From Dehalococcoidia bacterium (lineage in GTDB: Bacteria; Chloroflexota; Dehalococcoidia; UBA2979): a stretch of 34,626 nucleotides of DNA. Made by a program: the position numbers and the translations under genes. The notes beneath the pieces were generated by a model. That model saw only the letters and a list, made by a program, of their open reading frames with translations, ran no database searches and was not told the DNA's origin. Of the stretch, positions 19,958 to 29,642 are shown piece after piece. The stretch spans positions 1-34,626 of the forward strand of contig SCVR01000117.1 in assembly GCA_004296805.1 (NCBI GenBank), read 5' to 3'. Within the stretch, counting starts at the first letter, position 1; the number at the start of each line of letters is the position of its first letter.

Positions 19958-20467
19958 CTATCCGAGGAGGATGCCCATCTGCACGAGCGTGCGCCACGCT
20001 TCGAACTTCCGGCCGGCCTCGGGGAGCCGGCTCATCACCGCGAAGCCCAGTCCTGCGTGGAGCGCGATGCTCGCGGCGTTCTCGGAGTCGATGCCCGCGA
20101 GGACGAGATGCGCGCCGGTGCGCCGCGCTTCCTCGAGTACGGCGGTGACGAGTAGCCGCCCGACGCCCCGACGCTGGTAGGCAGGATCGATGTAGACCGA
20201 GTCGGTGCGCGTCGTCCAGTACGCCGCGCGCGGGGAGTAGAACGAGAGGTGGGAGAACCCTGCGACCGTCCCATCCGGCGTGGCAGCCACAAACACGGCC
20301 TCGCCCTGACGCTGGTGGGCGTCGAACCAGACGCGACGGGCCTCCGCGGTCCACGGGACGGAGTCCCAGGTGGCGACTCCCTTGAGGATTTCGCGGTTGA
20401 AGATGGCATCGATCGCCGGGAGGTCGGCGACTGTGGCGGGGCGGACCACGAAGTCGGCGGGCGGCAT
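19958..20467 (-). CDS. GNAT family N-acetyltransferase, tandem paralogue
   Basis: MPPADFVVRPATVADLPAIDAIFNREILKGVATWD...YIDPAYQRRGVGRLLVTAVLEEARRTGAH. Confidence 0.85.
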   Translation of the reverse strand: MPPADFVVRPATVADLPAIDAIFNREILKGVATWDSVPWTAEARRVWFDAHQRQGEAVFVAATPDGTVAGFSHLSFYSPRAAYWTTRTDSVYIDPAYQRRGVGRLLVTAVLEEARRTGAHLVLAGIDSENAASIALHAGLGFAVMSRLPEAGRKFEAWRTLVQMGILLG

Positions 20468-20476
20468 GGCGGAAGT

Positions 20477-20504
20477 GTGACACAGGGGGTCAGGCCCGTA
20501 TACT
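20477..20504 (+). promoter_or_regulatory. Predicted promoter of the arg leader/argJ transcript
   Basis: GTGACA (20477-20482) - 16 bp - TATACT (20499-20504). Confidence 0.55.
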
Positions 20505-20545
20505 CGCGACCTGACGAGACCCGTGCCTCGAAGGAGGATGGGGAG

Positions 20546-20626
20546 ATGACCATCACGCGCGCTCACTGCCACACCGCCGCTGTGCGTGTGCGCCGCGCGC
20601 GTACGGGCGTCCGCCGCCTCGGCTAG
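20546..20626 (+). CDS. Candidate arginine-rich leader peptide (attenuator)
   Basis: MTITRAHCHTAAVRVRRARTGVRRLG*: 7 Arg in 26 residues, SD AAGGAGG upstream, located between a promoter and argJ. Confidence 0.6.
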   Translation: MTITRAHCHTAAVRVRRARTGVRRLG

Positions 20627-20681
20627 CGCCGCGCGTCGGGCACCCCGTCACTCAGCCTCACCCCTACCTCGGAGTCTCACC

Positions 20682-21923
20682 ATGCCACACCCCACGCCAG
20701 AACCCGCGGGCCTCGTCTGGATCGAAGGCGGCCACGTCACCACGCCGACCGGATTCGTGGCGGGTGGCGCCTACGCAGGCATCAAGACCTATGGCGATGA
20801 CCCACGCCTCGACATCGGCATCCTCGGGGGCGAGGGACCGCTGACGGTCGCCGGCATCTTCACGAAGAACGCCGTCACCGGGATCTCAGTGACGTGGGAC
20901 AAGGCGATCCTCGCGGAGCGCCGTGTCGTGCGCGGCCTCGTCTGCAACTCCGGCAACGCGAACACCGTGACCGGCGACCAGGGCGAGCGCGACTGCGCGC
21001 AGATGGCCGCGCTCGCGGCGGCGCGCCTCGGCTGCGACGCCCGCGAGGTGCTCGTCGGCTCAACGGGGGTCATCGGACGGCTGCTGCCGATGGACAAGGT
21101 CGAGCGTGGGTTGTCCGAGGTAGCCCTGACGAGCGACGGTGGACTCCGCTTCGCGCGCGCGATCATGACGACGGACACACACGAGAAGCAGTTCGCCGCC
21201 CAGATCGCCGCGGCGGGGCGCACCTACACGGTCGGCGGCTGCGCCAAGGGCGCGGGGATGATCCACCCGGACATGGCGACGATGTTCGCGTTCCTCACAA
21301 CGGACGCCCCGGCCGACCCTGCCTGGCTCGAAGCCACCCTGCGCGACATCGCTTCCCGCACGTACAACATGATCGACGTGGACATGGACACGTCCACGAG
21401 CGACACGGCGCTGATCCTCGCGTCCGGCCTCGCGGGCGGCGAGCCGCTGACGGCCGCGCACCCGGCGGCTGCCGCTGTCGCGGCAGCCCTGGAGGCCATC
21501 GCAGGCCGCCTCGCGCGCGGCGTCGCCCGCGACGCGGAGGGCGCCACGTGCCTGATCGAGGCCGTCGTGGAGGGTGCGGCGAGCGTCGAGGACGCGCGCC
21601 TCGTGGCCCGCACCATCACCTCGTCGCCGCTGATCAAGACGATGGTCACGGGACGCGACCCGAACTGGGGACGCGTGATGATGGCGGCCGGCCGCTCCGG
21701 CGCACGGTTCGAGGCCGCGCGCACCTCAGTGTGGATCGGCGACAACGAGGTGCTGCACGTTGGGCAGCCGACATCGGCGGACCTGGGGGCGGTGTCCCGC
21801 GCGATGGCCGGCGACGACGTGCAAATCCGCATTCACCTGGGCGCGGGCAACGCGGTGGCGACGGCCTGGGGCTGCAACCTGACCGCCGAGTACGTGAGCA
21901 TCAACGCGGACTACACGACTTAG
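20682..21923 (+). CDS. argJ: Glutamate N-acetyltransferase / amino-acid acetyltransferase ArgJ
   Basis: CNSGNANTVTGDQGERDC...VGSTGVIGRLLPMDKVE...GGCAKGAGMIHPDMATMFAFLTTDA...GRDPNWGRVMMAAGRSG. Confidence 0.97.
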   Translation: MPHPTPEPAGLVWIEGGHVTTPTGFVAGGAYAGIKTYGDDPRLDIGILGGEGPLTVAGIFTKNAVTGISVTWDKAILAERRVVRGLVCNSGNANTVTGDQGERDCAQMAALAAARLGCDAREVLVGSTGVIGRLLPMDKVERGLSEVALTSDGGLRFARAIMTTDTHEKQFAAQIAAAGRTYTVGGCAKGAGMIHPDMATMFAFLTTDAPADPAWLEATLRDIASRTYNMIDVDMDTSTSDTALILASGLAGGEPLTAAHPAAAAVAAALEAIAGRLARGVARDAEGATCLIEAVVEGAASVEDARLVARTITSSPLIKTMVTGRDPNWGRVMMAAGRSGARFEAARTSVWIGDNEVLHVGQPTSADLGAVSRAMAGDDVQIRIHLGAGNAVATAWGCNLTAEYVSINADYTT

Positions 21924-21953
21924 TCGACGCGTCCAGCACGAGGGGATCCGCAG

Positions 21954-22718
21954 ATGGCACGCACCACCGTCGTGAAGATCGGGGGGTCAACCCTCGGTTC
22001 TGAGGACACCACGTTGCAGGACATCGTTGCGATGCACCGCGCGGGCGACCGTCCTGTCGTGGTGCATGGCGGCGGCGCGATGATTACCGACTGGCTGAAG
22101 CGCCTCGACATTCCGTCCCAGTTCGTCGACGGCCTGCGTTCGACCAACGCTGAGGCGATCAATGTCGTCGTGGGCGTGCTGCGCGGGGTCGTGAACACAC
22201 AATTGGTCGGAGAGATCGTTGCGCTGGGCGGGCGGGCGGTCGGCCTCTGCGGCGTGGACGGAGCGCTCGTACAGGCCGAGCGGTACGACGAGCGCCTCGG
22301 CTTCGTCGGGCGCGTCACGGGCGTGAACGCCGAAGTGCTGGTGGGGCTGCTCGACAGCGGGGTCATCCCCGTGATCGCGCCAATCGGCCTCGAAGCGCCG
22401 TCACAGCCGCTCAACATCAACGCTGACACCGTGGCAGGCGAGGTCGCGCGAGCGCTGAAGGCTGACAGCCTGGTGTTCCTGACAGACGTGGACGGCCTGC
22501 TGGACTCACAGGGGGCCCTCGTGCCGGAGCTTGGGCATGCGCTGGCCGCCTCGATGCGGGAAAGCGGCGTCCTGGGCGGGGGTATGATCCCGAAGGTCGA
22601 AGCCTGCTTCCGGGCAGCGGAGGCCGGTGTGGCCGCATCGATGGCGAACGGCACCGTGCCCGGCATGCTGCGCCGGGTTGCCTCCGGCGAACGAGTGGGG
22701 ACGCGCATCGTGGCATAG
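21954..22718 (+). CDS. argB: Acetylglutamate kinase
   Basis: VVKIGGSTLG...VVVHGGGAMITDWLKRLDI...LNINADTVAGEVARALKADSLVFLTDVDGLLD...GGMIPKVEAC. Confidence 0.94.
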   Translation: MARTTVVKIGGSTLGSEDTTLQDIVAMHRAGDRPVVVHGGGAMITDWLKRLDIPSQFVDGLRSTNAEAINVVVGVLRGVVNTQLVGEIVALGGRAVGLCGVDGALVQAERYDERLGFVGRVTGVNAEVLVGLLDSGVIPVIAPIGLEAPSQPLNINADTVAGEVARALKADSLVFLTDVDGLLDSQGALVPELGHALAASMRESGVLGGGMIPKVEACFRAAEAGVAASMANGTVPGMLRRVASGERVGTRIVA

Positions 22719-22764
22719 GGGACGCGGCGAGCTGCTGCGGCGGCCACGACGACACAGGAGACGC

Positions 22765-25635
22765 ATGGGATTCCACGACGACGGTGAAGAACGCGGCAAC
22801 CTCGGCCCGCCGCCGGAGATCTTCCGGTTCGGTGGTATGGCCCGCGACCGTCGCCCACCTGCGGGCGCCTTGAAGTGGGTGGGCCTCGCCGCTGCTGCCG
22901 TCGTGATCTTCCTGACGCTGGACACGCTGAAGTCGATCTACGTGGACGTGCTGTGGTTCACGTCCGTGGGGTTCGGCTCCGTCTACAAGACGGTGGTGAT
23001 GTGGCAGGTCGTGCTGTTCGTCGCGGGCACCTTCATCACGGTCGCCGCGGTCGGCGGCAACATCTGGCTGGCGCGCCGCCTCGCGCCACAGGGCGTGGAT
23101 GAGTCGTTCCTGGAAGAAGTCGACCCTGAGGCGATCCGTCGCCTGGGCACCATCCTGCTGATCGCTGGCACGATCTTCCTCGGGCTGATCCTCGGCGCGG
23201 CCGCCTCGGGCGCGTGGCAGACGCTCGCGGCATGGCGAAACGCCGTCGAGTTCGGGCGAACCGATCCCCAGTTCAACCGCGACATTTCTTTCTACCTTTT
23301 CACCCTGCCGGCGTGGCACGCGATCCGCGCCTGGGTCCTCGGTGTGGTCACCGTCTCCCTGCTGGGCGCGGGCGCGGTCTATGCGCTCACGATGTCGCTG
23401 CAGCGGTTCGAGTTGAACATCACGCGCGCGATGCGCATCCACCTGTCGATCCTGGTTGCAATCCTGCTGCTCCTGATCACCGTCGGCTCGTATCTCGCGA
23501 TGTTCGACCTCGTCACCCGCGGGACGGGGATCGTCTACGGCGCCATGTACACCGACGTGAACGCGCGCCTACCTGTGCGGTATCTGCTGGTCGCCCTGGG
23601 CCTGTTTGCCACCGTCGTGACGGCGATCAACCCGTTCATGTCGGAGCGTGGCTATCGGGCGCCCGGGTTCGCCCTCGGCCTCTGGGTGTTCGCGGGGATC
23701 GTCGGCGGCGTGCTGTACCCCTCCACGATCCAGCGCTTCTCGGTCGAACCGAACGAGCGCCAGAAGGAAGAGCAGTTCATCGGCCGCAACATCGAGGCGA
23801 CGCGCTTTGCGTTCGGCCTCGACAAGGTGGAGGAGTCCCAGTACCCCGCGAACCAGGCCGTGACGCCGAAGGAGTTCGAGGAGAACCCGGAGACGATCCG
23901 GAACATCCGGCTGCTGGACCCGATCCCGTTGCTGGACACGTTCAACCAGATCCAGGCGATCCGGCAGTTCTACACGTTCCGCGATGTGGACGTGGACCGG
24001 TACAACATCGGCGGGCGTCCCCGCCAGGTGATGGTGGCGGCGCGAGAACTCGACGTGACGCGTGCGCAGGACCGGAACTGGACGCGCGAGCGCCTGCAAC
24101 TGACTCACGGCTTCGGCGCCGTGGTGTCACCGGTGAACGAGGTCCGTGAGGAGGGGCTGCCTATCCTGCTGACCTCGGACATTCCGCCGAAGTCGGACGT
24201 GCTGCCGCTGACGCCGGACGGATCGCGCATCTACTTCGGAGAACTGACCAACCACTACGTGGTCGGGCGATCAAGTGAGCCGGAGTTCGACTACCCGCTC
24301 GGCGAGGGCAACGCGGAAACGCACTATGTCCCCGACCGGGGGATCCGGATGAACTCCATCGTGCGACGGGCGGCGCTCGCGTGGCAGTTGGGCGACCAGA
24401 ACCTGCTGATCTCAGAGCGAGTGACCGCGGACTCGCGGCTCCTGATGCGACGGAACATCACCGAGCGCGTGAGCCACGTTGCGCCGTGGCTGCACCTGGA
24501 CAGTGACCCATACGCCGTCATCCTGGACGGCAAGGTGATGTGGCTGATGTCGGCGTACACCACGACCACGAAGTTCCCCTACTCGCAGCCGCGCGAGGGA
24601 GGTGTGAACTACATCCGGAACAGCGTCACGGTCACGGTGGACGCGCAGACCGGGGACATGCGGTTCTACCTGCAGGACCCCACCGACCCGATCGCCTCGA
24701 CGTGGGCGAAGGTGTTCCCGGGTCTGCTCCACCCGATGTCCGAGCTCCCCCCGGGTCTGCGCGAGCACCTGCGCTATCCACTCGATCTCTTCAAGATGCA
24801 GTCGCAGACGTACCTGCGCTACCACATCACCGACGCGAACGTGCTGTTCATCGGCGAGGACGCGTGGAACATCCCGACCGAGCGGTTCCGTGACCAGGAG
24901 CAGCCGGTCGAGCCGTATTACGTCGTGATGTCCCTGCCGCGCGGGGATGGCAAGCCTGAAGGCAAGTCCGAGTTCGTCCTGATCATGCCGTTCACGCCGC
25001 GACAACGGCAGAACACCGTGGCGTGGCTCGCGGGGCGCTCGGACGGCGACCTCTACGGTGGCCTCCGTGGCTATCGATTCCCCACCGAGGCACTGGTCTT
25101 CGGGCCGGCGCAGATCGAGGCGCGGATCGACCAGAACCCGGGCATCTCCGCGCAACTGACGCTGTGGAACCAGTCCGGGTCGCAGGTGATCCGCGGCAAC
25201 CTGCTGATGATCCCCGTAGGGTCCTCGTTCCTCTTCGTCGAGCCGATCTACCTCCAGGCTGAGAACTCGAGGCTTCCGGAACTCGTGCGCGTTGTGGTCG
25301 CCAACGGCAACAACGTGGCGATGGAGAAGACGTTGACCGAGGCGATCGAGGTGTTGCTCGGCAAGCGCCAGTCCTCGCTGCCGGGGGCCACGCAGCAGCC
25401 CGGACAGACTCCGGGCAACCAGGCCGGCCAGCCGGGGGCGCAGCCCACGCCTGCTCCGACGCCTGCCGCGGGTGCGACGCCGAGGGCGATCCCGACGGGT
25501 GACCTCCAGAAGTTGCTGGAGGAGGCACAGAGGAGCCAGCAGACGACGCAGGCCGAGCTGGACCGTCTGAAGCAGATCCTGGACGCGATCCAGCGACAAC
25601 TCGGGCCCACGCCGACACCAACGCCATCCCGGTAG
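22765..25635 (+). CDS. UPF0182 family large membrane protein with Pro/Gln-rich C-terminal tail
   Basis: N-terminal TM helices, long soluble domain (YGEL... VVGRSSEPEFDYPLGEGNAETHY...GVNYIRNSVTVTVDAQTGDMRFY...), typical UPF0182; start trimmed to internal ATG. Confidence 0.93.
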   Translation: MGFHDDGEERGNLGPPPEIFRFGGMARDRRPPAGALKWVGLAAAAVVIFLTLDTLKSIYVDVLWFTSVGFGSVYKTVVMWQVVLFVAGTFITVAAVGGNIWLARRLAPQGVDESFLEEVDPEAIRRLGTILLIAGTIFLGLILGAAASGAWQTLAAWRNAVEFGRTDPQFNRDISFYLFTLPAWHAIRAWVLGVVTVSLLGAGAVYALTMSLQRFELNITRAMRIHLSILVAILLLLITVGSYLAMFDLVTRGTGIVYGAMYTDVNARLPVRYLLVALGLFATVVTAINPFMSERGYRAPGFALGLWVFAGIVGGVLYPSTIQRFSVEPNERQKEEQFIGRNIEATRFAFGLDKVEESQYPANQAVTPKEFEENPETIRNIRLLDPIPLLDTFNQIQAIRQFYTFRDVDVDRYNIGGRPRQVMVAARELDVTRAQDRNWTRERLQLTHGFGAVVSPVNEVREEGLPILLTSDIPPKSDVLPLTPDGSRIYFGELTNHYVVGRSSEPEFDYPLGEGNAETHYVPDRGIRMNSIVRRAALAWQLGDQNLLISERVTADSRLLMRRNITERVSHVAPWLHLDSDPYAVILDGKVMWLMSAYTTTTKFPYSQPREGGVNYIRNSVTVTVDAQTGDMRFYLQDPTDPIASTWAKVFPGLLHPMSELPPGLREHLRYPLDLFKMQSQTYLRYHITDANVLFIGEDAWNIPTERFRDQEQPVEPYYVVMSLPRGDGKPEGKSEFVLIMPFTPRQRQNTVAWLAGRSDGDLYGGLRGYRFPTEALVFGPAQIEARIDQNPGISAQLTLWNQSGSQVIRGNLLMIPVGSSFLFVEPIYLQAENSRLPELVRVVVANGNNVAMEKTLTEAIEVLLGKRQSSLPGATQQPGQTPGNQAGQPGAQPTPAPTPAAGATPRAIPTGDLQKLLEEAQRSQQTTQAELDRLKQILDAIQRQLGPTPTPTPSR

Positions 25636-25676
25636 TCCGAGGGCAGCGCACCAGTCAGTCAGCAGAGGAGCGAGCG

Positions 25677-26882
25677 GTGAGCGATATCCCAACACGGGAC
25701 GCAGCGGTGCACATGACGAACTACCGGCGCATGCCGGTCACGATCGTGCGTGGCGAAGGCAGCCGTGTCTGGGACACCGAGGGCCGCGAGTACCTGGACT
25801 TCATCCAGGGCGTCGCCGTGAATTCGCTCGGACATGCGAACCCAGGCCTCGCAGACGTGATCGCGAAGCAGGCGCACACGCTGATGGCCACCTCGAACCT
25901 CTTCTACACCGAGGAGCGCACGCGGCTGGCTGAACTCCTCGTCGCGAACTCGGTCCTTGACCGCGTCTTCTTCTGCAACTCCGGTGCAGAGGCCGTGGAG
26001 GGCGCGATCAAGATCGCGCGCAAGTGGGGGATCCAGAACCGGGAGGGGGCGTACGAGATTATCTCGACGCACAACTCGTTCCATGGACGCACCCTCGCGG
26101 CCGTCGCCGCGACCGGGACACCGCACTACCGCGAGCCGTTCGGCCCGCCGATGCCGGGCTTCGTCTTCGTCGACTACAACGACGTCGAGCAGATCAAGGC
26201 CGCGACCACACCTCGGACATGCGCGGTGTTGCTCGAGCCAATCCAGGGTGAGGGCGGCGTGAACGTCCCGGATGCCGACTACCTGAAGCGCGTGCGGGCG
26301 TGGTGCGACGAACAAGGGATCCTGCTGATCCTGGACGAGGTGCAGACCGGCGTCGGGCGCACGGGGACGATGTGGGCATACGAGCAGGCTGGCATCGAGC
26401 CGGACATCATGACGTCCGCGAAGGGGCTCGGCGGGGGTATGCCGATCGGTGCGGTGCTGGCGAAGGAGGCCTACGCAGTCTTCGAACCCGGCGACCACGG
26501 GTCCACCTTCGGCGGAAACTCGCTGGCGGTCGCAGCGGGTGCGTACGTCATCACCCAGATGATCGACGGGGGTGTGATCGCGAACGCCATGGCACGCGGG
26601 GATCAACTGGCGCGGCGGTTGGCGGCCCTTGAGGATGTGTCGCCGCTGGTCGGCGGACAGCGCGGCGCGGGCCTCCTGCGGGGCCTGGAACTCACGGCCG
26701 ACGTCGCGCCTGAGGTGGTCGCGCGCTCGCTCGAACGCGGGCTGATCCTCAACCCGGTCCGGCCCAACGTGGTGCGGTTCATGCCGCCCCTGACCGTGAC
26801 GGCGGAGGAGATCGACCGCGCGGTCGAGATCGTCGGCGGGGTCGTCAGAGACCTCGCCGCCGAGCGAGCAGCGGCCCGATAG
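25677..26882 (+). CDS. argD: Acetylornithine aminotransferase
   Basis: GEGSRVWDTEGREYLDFIQGVAVNSLGHANPGL...FFCNSGAEAVEGAIKIARKW...ILDEVQTGVGRTGTMWAYEQAGIEPDIMTSAKGLGGGMPIGAVL. Confidence 0.95.
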   Translation: MSDIPTRDAAVHMTNYRRMPVTIVRGEGSRVWDTEGREYLDFIQGVAVNSLGHANPGLADVIAKQAHTLMATSNLFYTEERTRLAELLVANSVLDRVFFCNSGAEAVEGAIKIARKWGIQNREGAYEIISTHNSFHGRTLAAVAATGTPHYREPFGPPMPGFVFVDYNDVEQIKAATTPRTCAVLLEPIQGEGGVNVPDADYLKRVRAWCDEQGILLILDEVQTGVGRTGTMWAYEQAGIEPDIMTSAKGLGGGMPIGAVLAKEAYAVFEPGDHGSTFGGNSLAVAAGAYVITQMIDGGVIANAMARGDQLARRLAALEDVSPLVGGQRGAGLLRGLELTADVAPEVVARSLERGLILNPVRPNVVRFMPPLTVTAEEIDRAVEIVGGVVRDLAAERAAAR

Positions 26883-26949
26883 GCCGTCGCGCCCGCGCAC
26901 GCTGCGCGAGGGCTAGGATGGGCGCGGCGGGCGGGACGCAGGGGGCGCG

Positions 26950-29598
26950 ATGAGCGGGCTGTTCAACCGGCTCGCGGTGCAAACCGCGCTTTTCGCCATC
27001 GCCGTCCTCGTGCTCGTCGGGATCGTGCTGGCCATCCAGGTGGGCGCCGCCGTTGGCAAGAACGAGGAAGACCACTACAACGATCACATCCGGCGCGGCC
27101 GCGACCAGCTCCAGGAGCAGGTCACGACGTTCGCCAACCTCACGGAGACCGGCGCCGTGGTGCTGTCCGGGAGTCCTGAGCTGCGCGAGGCGGTCGCGAA
27201 GCGTGATGTCGCCGCAGCACTGAAGGCCGCCACCAACTTCTCGGAGATCGTCGGTACCCCGTTCCAGGGCACGCCTGGCATGCAGTTGTACGACGCCAGG
27301 GGCACTCTGCTGGTCCGGGCGCACACTCCGCTGAACAACCGTCAGCAGATCACACCGACCGAGGTCGCCCGCGTCCTCCGTGACGGCCAGTCGATCGGCG
27401 GCGTCCGTCACGATGAGTTGCTCGGCCTCGTGCTCTCGGGAGTGGCAGCGATCCGCAACTCGGATGGGGCCATCGTCGGGGCGATCGAGGTGATGTCCAC
27501 CATCGACTCCTCGTTCGCCATGGACCGGGCGAAGGCGTTGGGTATGAACGTCGCCATTTTCGACAAGGGCGGCGTGGTCGCCTCGTCCGAGGGCGACCTC
27601 CGGCTGGGCCCGGAGGAGATCACGAGAGCCGTCGCGGCCCAACAGAAGGATGGGACGGCGACCGTGATGGCAGGAGCCGAGAAGTACCTCTCAGCGTTCG
27701 TACCGCTGGCCTCTCCGAGCGGTGCCGAACTCGGGTACCTTTACGTCGGCATCGATGAGGGCGAGATCGACCAGGCGATCGCCGCGACCCGCCTCCGCAT
27801 GCTGCGGAGCGTGGCGCTGGCAACCGCGGCGGCAGCGGTACTGGGATGGGGCGCATCCCTGTTGGCGATCCGGCCGATCCAGTCGTTGGCCCAAGCGGCC
27901 CGACGGATCCAGGCCAACGATCTCGAAAGCGCGGTACCAATCGCGGGCCCAGCGGAGATCCGAGGACTCGGAGAAGCACTCGACGACATGCGCCTCGCGA
28001 TCCGGGAGGGCCGTGAGGCCATGCTCCTGGCCAACCGTGACCTGGCCGCACAGTTCGACGTGTCCACCGTCACCCTGACGGAGGTCACGCACGACCTGAC
28101 GGTGATCCAAGCGGTGCTCTCGCACCTCTCGGGCGAACGCTCCGGTGGCCTCGCCGGGGCAGCCGAGGAACTCGCCGATCTCGCGTGGCTGGACGGCGTG
28201 TTCGTGGCGGTTGCGACCGAAGCTGGTGACCTATCGGTCGCAGCGGTGGCGAACCTGGCTCCGGGGACGGCAGACGTCACGTTGAACCTCGCCCGGCAAC
28301 GCGTGGACGGCGACCTCTCCCGCGAATGGGAGGTCACGGATACCTCCGCCAACGGGGATACGGCTCGCCTCGCCGCATGGGGCGTCGGCGGCGTCTTCAT
28401 GACGCCGATGCTTACCCCCGACGGTGTGGCGGGCGTCCTCGCTATCACGTCCGCCGGACCGCTGAGCCTCACGGAGCGCCGACGTGACCTGGTCCGATCG
28501 GTGACGCGCGAGGTTGCGGCCACGCTTGAGCGCACGGAACTGCAGGACGAGGTCGATGAGAACCGTCGGATCGCGGAGGCCGTCCTCCGGGAGATGTCAG
28601 ACGGCGTGCTGGTGGTCGACCAGGAAGGGATCTGCCGGATCGCTAACCCGGCCGCGATCCGCCTGCTCGGCCGGGGACGCGCGGACATGATCGGGCAGCC
28701 ATGGGGCGCCTTCATCCCCCTCGCGGCCGAGACCCTTGAAGCGTTGCGGCTTCGGGCGTACCACCCAACCGGGCTTCCGGCTGCTCCCGCAATCCTCGCG
28801 TTGCGCGACCGACAGCTGGCCGTGACCTCCGGCCCGTTCCCTGACCCGGACCCCTCGCGCTCCGGCATGCTCGTCCTGCTCCGAGACCTCTCCGCAGAGG
28901 CCGAGGCGGAGCGCGTCAAGCAGGACTTCGTCTCCATGGTGGGGCACGAACTCCGCACACCCCTCACCTTGATCCGCACGACGATCGACCTCCTGTTCGA
29001 AGGCGACGCAGGAGCGCTGAACACCACGCAGAGCCGAATCGTCGAAGTGTTGCGTAACAACGCCGACCGCTTGATGTCGCTGATCACCGACCTTCTCGAC
29101 ATGTCGGCCCTTGACTCCGGGCGCATGCAGATCAACCCCGCGAATGTGGAGATCGATGCGATCGTCCGGGGGGTGATGGAAGATGTGCAGGGGACGGCAA
29201 CCGCGAAGCAACACTCGCTCCGAGCGGAGGTCCCCACCTCGCTCACCGTGTGGGCAGATGCAGTGCGCGCCCAGCAGATCCTCCAGAACCTCGTGGGGAA
29301 CGCGATCAAGTACACACCCGTCGGCGGCGTGATCGAGGTGCGGGTGCGCGAGGTGCCGGGCGGGTTCGTCGAGGTCTCCGTACGCGACGATGGCATCGGG
29401 ATCCCACCCGAGGAGCAGGCCCACCTGTTCGAGAAGTTCTACCGGACGACGGCGGGCCGCCGGACGACCGGTGGCACCGGCCTCGGACTGGCAATCGCGA
29501 AGTCGTTCGTCGAACTGCACGGGGGCCAGATCTGGTGCGAATCGGACGGGCGTTCGGGATCGCGCTTCGTCTTCACCCTACCGCGACGCCGGGTATGA
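26950..29598 (+). CDS. Membrane sensor histidine kinase (periplasmic sensor, HAMP, GAF-like/PAS, HisKA, HATPase_c)
   Basis: FVSMVGHELRTPLTLIRTTIDLL (H-box), NAIKYTPVGG (N-box), DDGIGIPPEEQAHLFEKFYR, GGTGLGLAIAKSFVELHGGQIW (G-boxes); HAMP after the second TM. Confidence 0.96.
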   Translation: MSGLFNRLAVQTALFAIAVLVLVGIVLAIQVGAAVGKNEEDHYNDHIRRGRDQLQEQVTTFANLTETGAVVLSGSPELREAVAKRDVAAALKAATNFSEIVGTPFQGTPGMQLYDARGTLLVRAHTPLNNRQQITPTEVARVLRDGQSIGGVRHDELLGLVLSGVAAIRNSDGAIVGAIEVMSTIDSSFAMDRAKALGMNVAIFDKGGVVASSEGDLRLGPEEITRAVAAQQKDGTATVMAGAEKYLSAFVPLASPSGAELGYLYVGIDEGEIDQAIAATRLRMLRSVALATAAAAVLGWGASLLAIRPIQSLAQAARRIQANDLESAVPIAGPAEIRGLGEALDDMRLAIREGREAMLLANRDLAAQFDVSTVTLTEVTHDLTVIQAVLSHLSGERSGGLAGAAEELADLAWLDGVFVAVATEAGDLSVAAVANLAPGTADVTLNLARQRVDGDLSREWEVTDTSANGDTARLAAWGVGGVFMTPMLTPDGVAGVLAITSAGPLSLTERRRDLVRSVTREVAATLERTELQDEVDENRRIAEAVLREMSDGVLVVDQEGICRIANPAAIRLLGRGRADMIGQPWGAFIPLAAETLEALRLRAYHPTGLPAAPAILALRDRQLAVTSGPFPDPDPSRSGMLVLLRDLSAEAEAERVKQDFVSMVGHELRTPLTLIRTTIDLLFEGDAGALNTTQSRIVEVLRNNADRLMSLITDLLDMSALDSGRMQINPANVEIDAIVRGVMEDVQGTATAKQHSLRAEVPTSLTVWADAVRAQQILQNLVGNAIKYTPVGGVIEVRVREVPGGFVEVSVRDDGIGIPPEEQAHLFEKFYRTTAGRRTTGGTGLGLAIAKSFVELHGGQIWCESDGRSGSRFVFTLPRRRV

Positions 29599-29642
29599 TC
29601 AGGCCGTCCTGACCCGTCCCTGACCACCCCACTGAGGCCCAC

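Noticed and set aside
24412-26900. Two minus-strand ORFs above 400 aa antisense to UPF0182 and argD
   Set aside because: Codon-bias mirror frames; genuine genes lie on the plus strand.
29590-29612. Short ORF MIRPS* upstream of argG considered as a second Arg leader
   Set aside because: Only one Arg codon, overlaps the histidine kinase stop region, and its ATG lies in a likely -10 (TATGAT).
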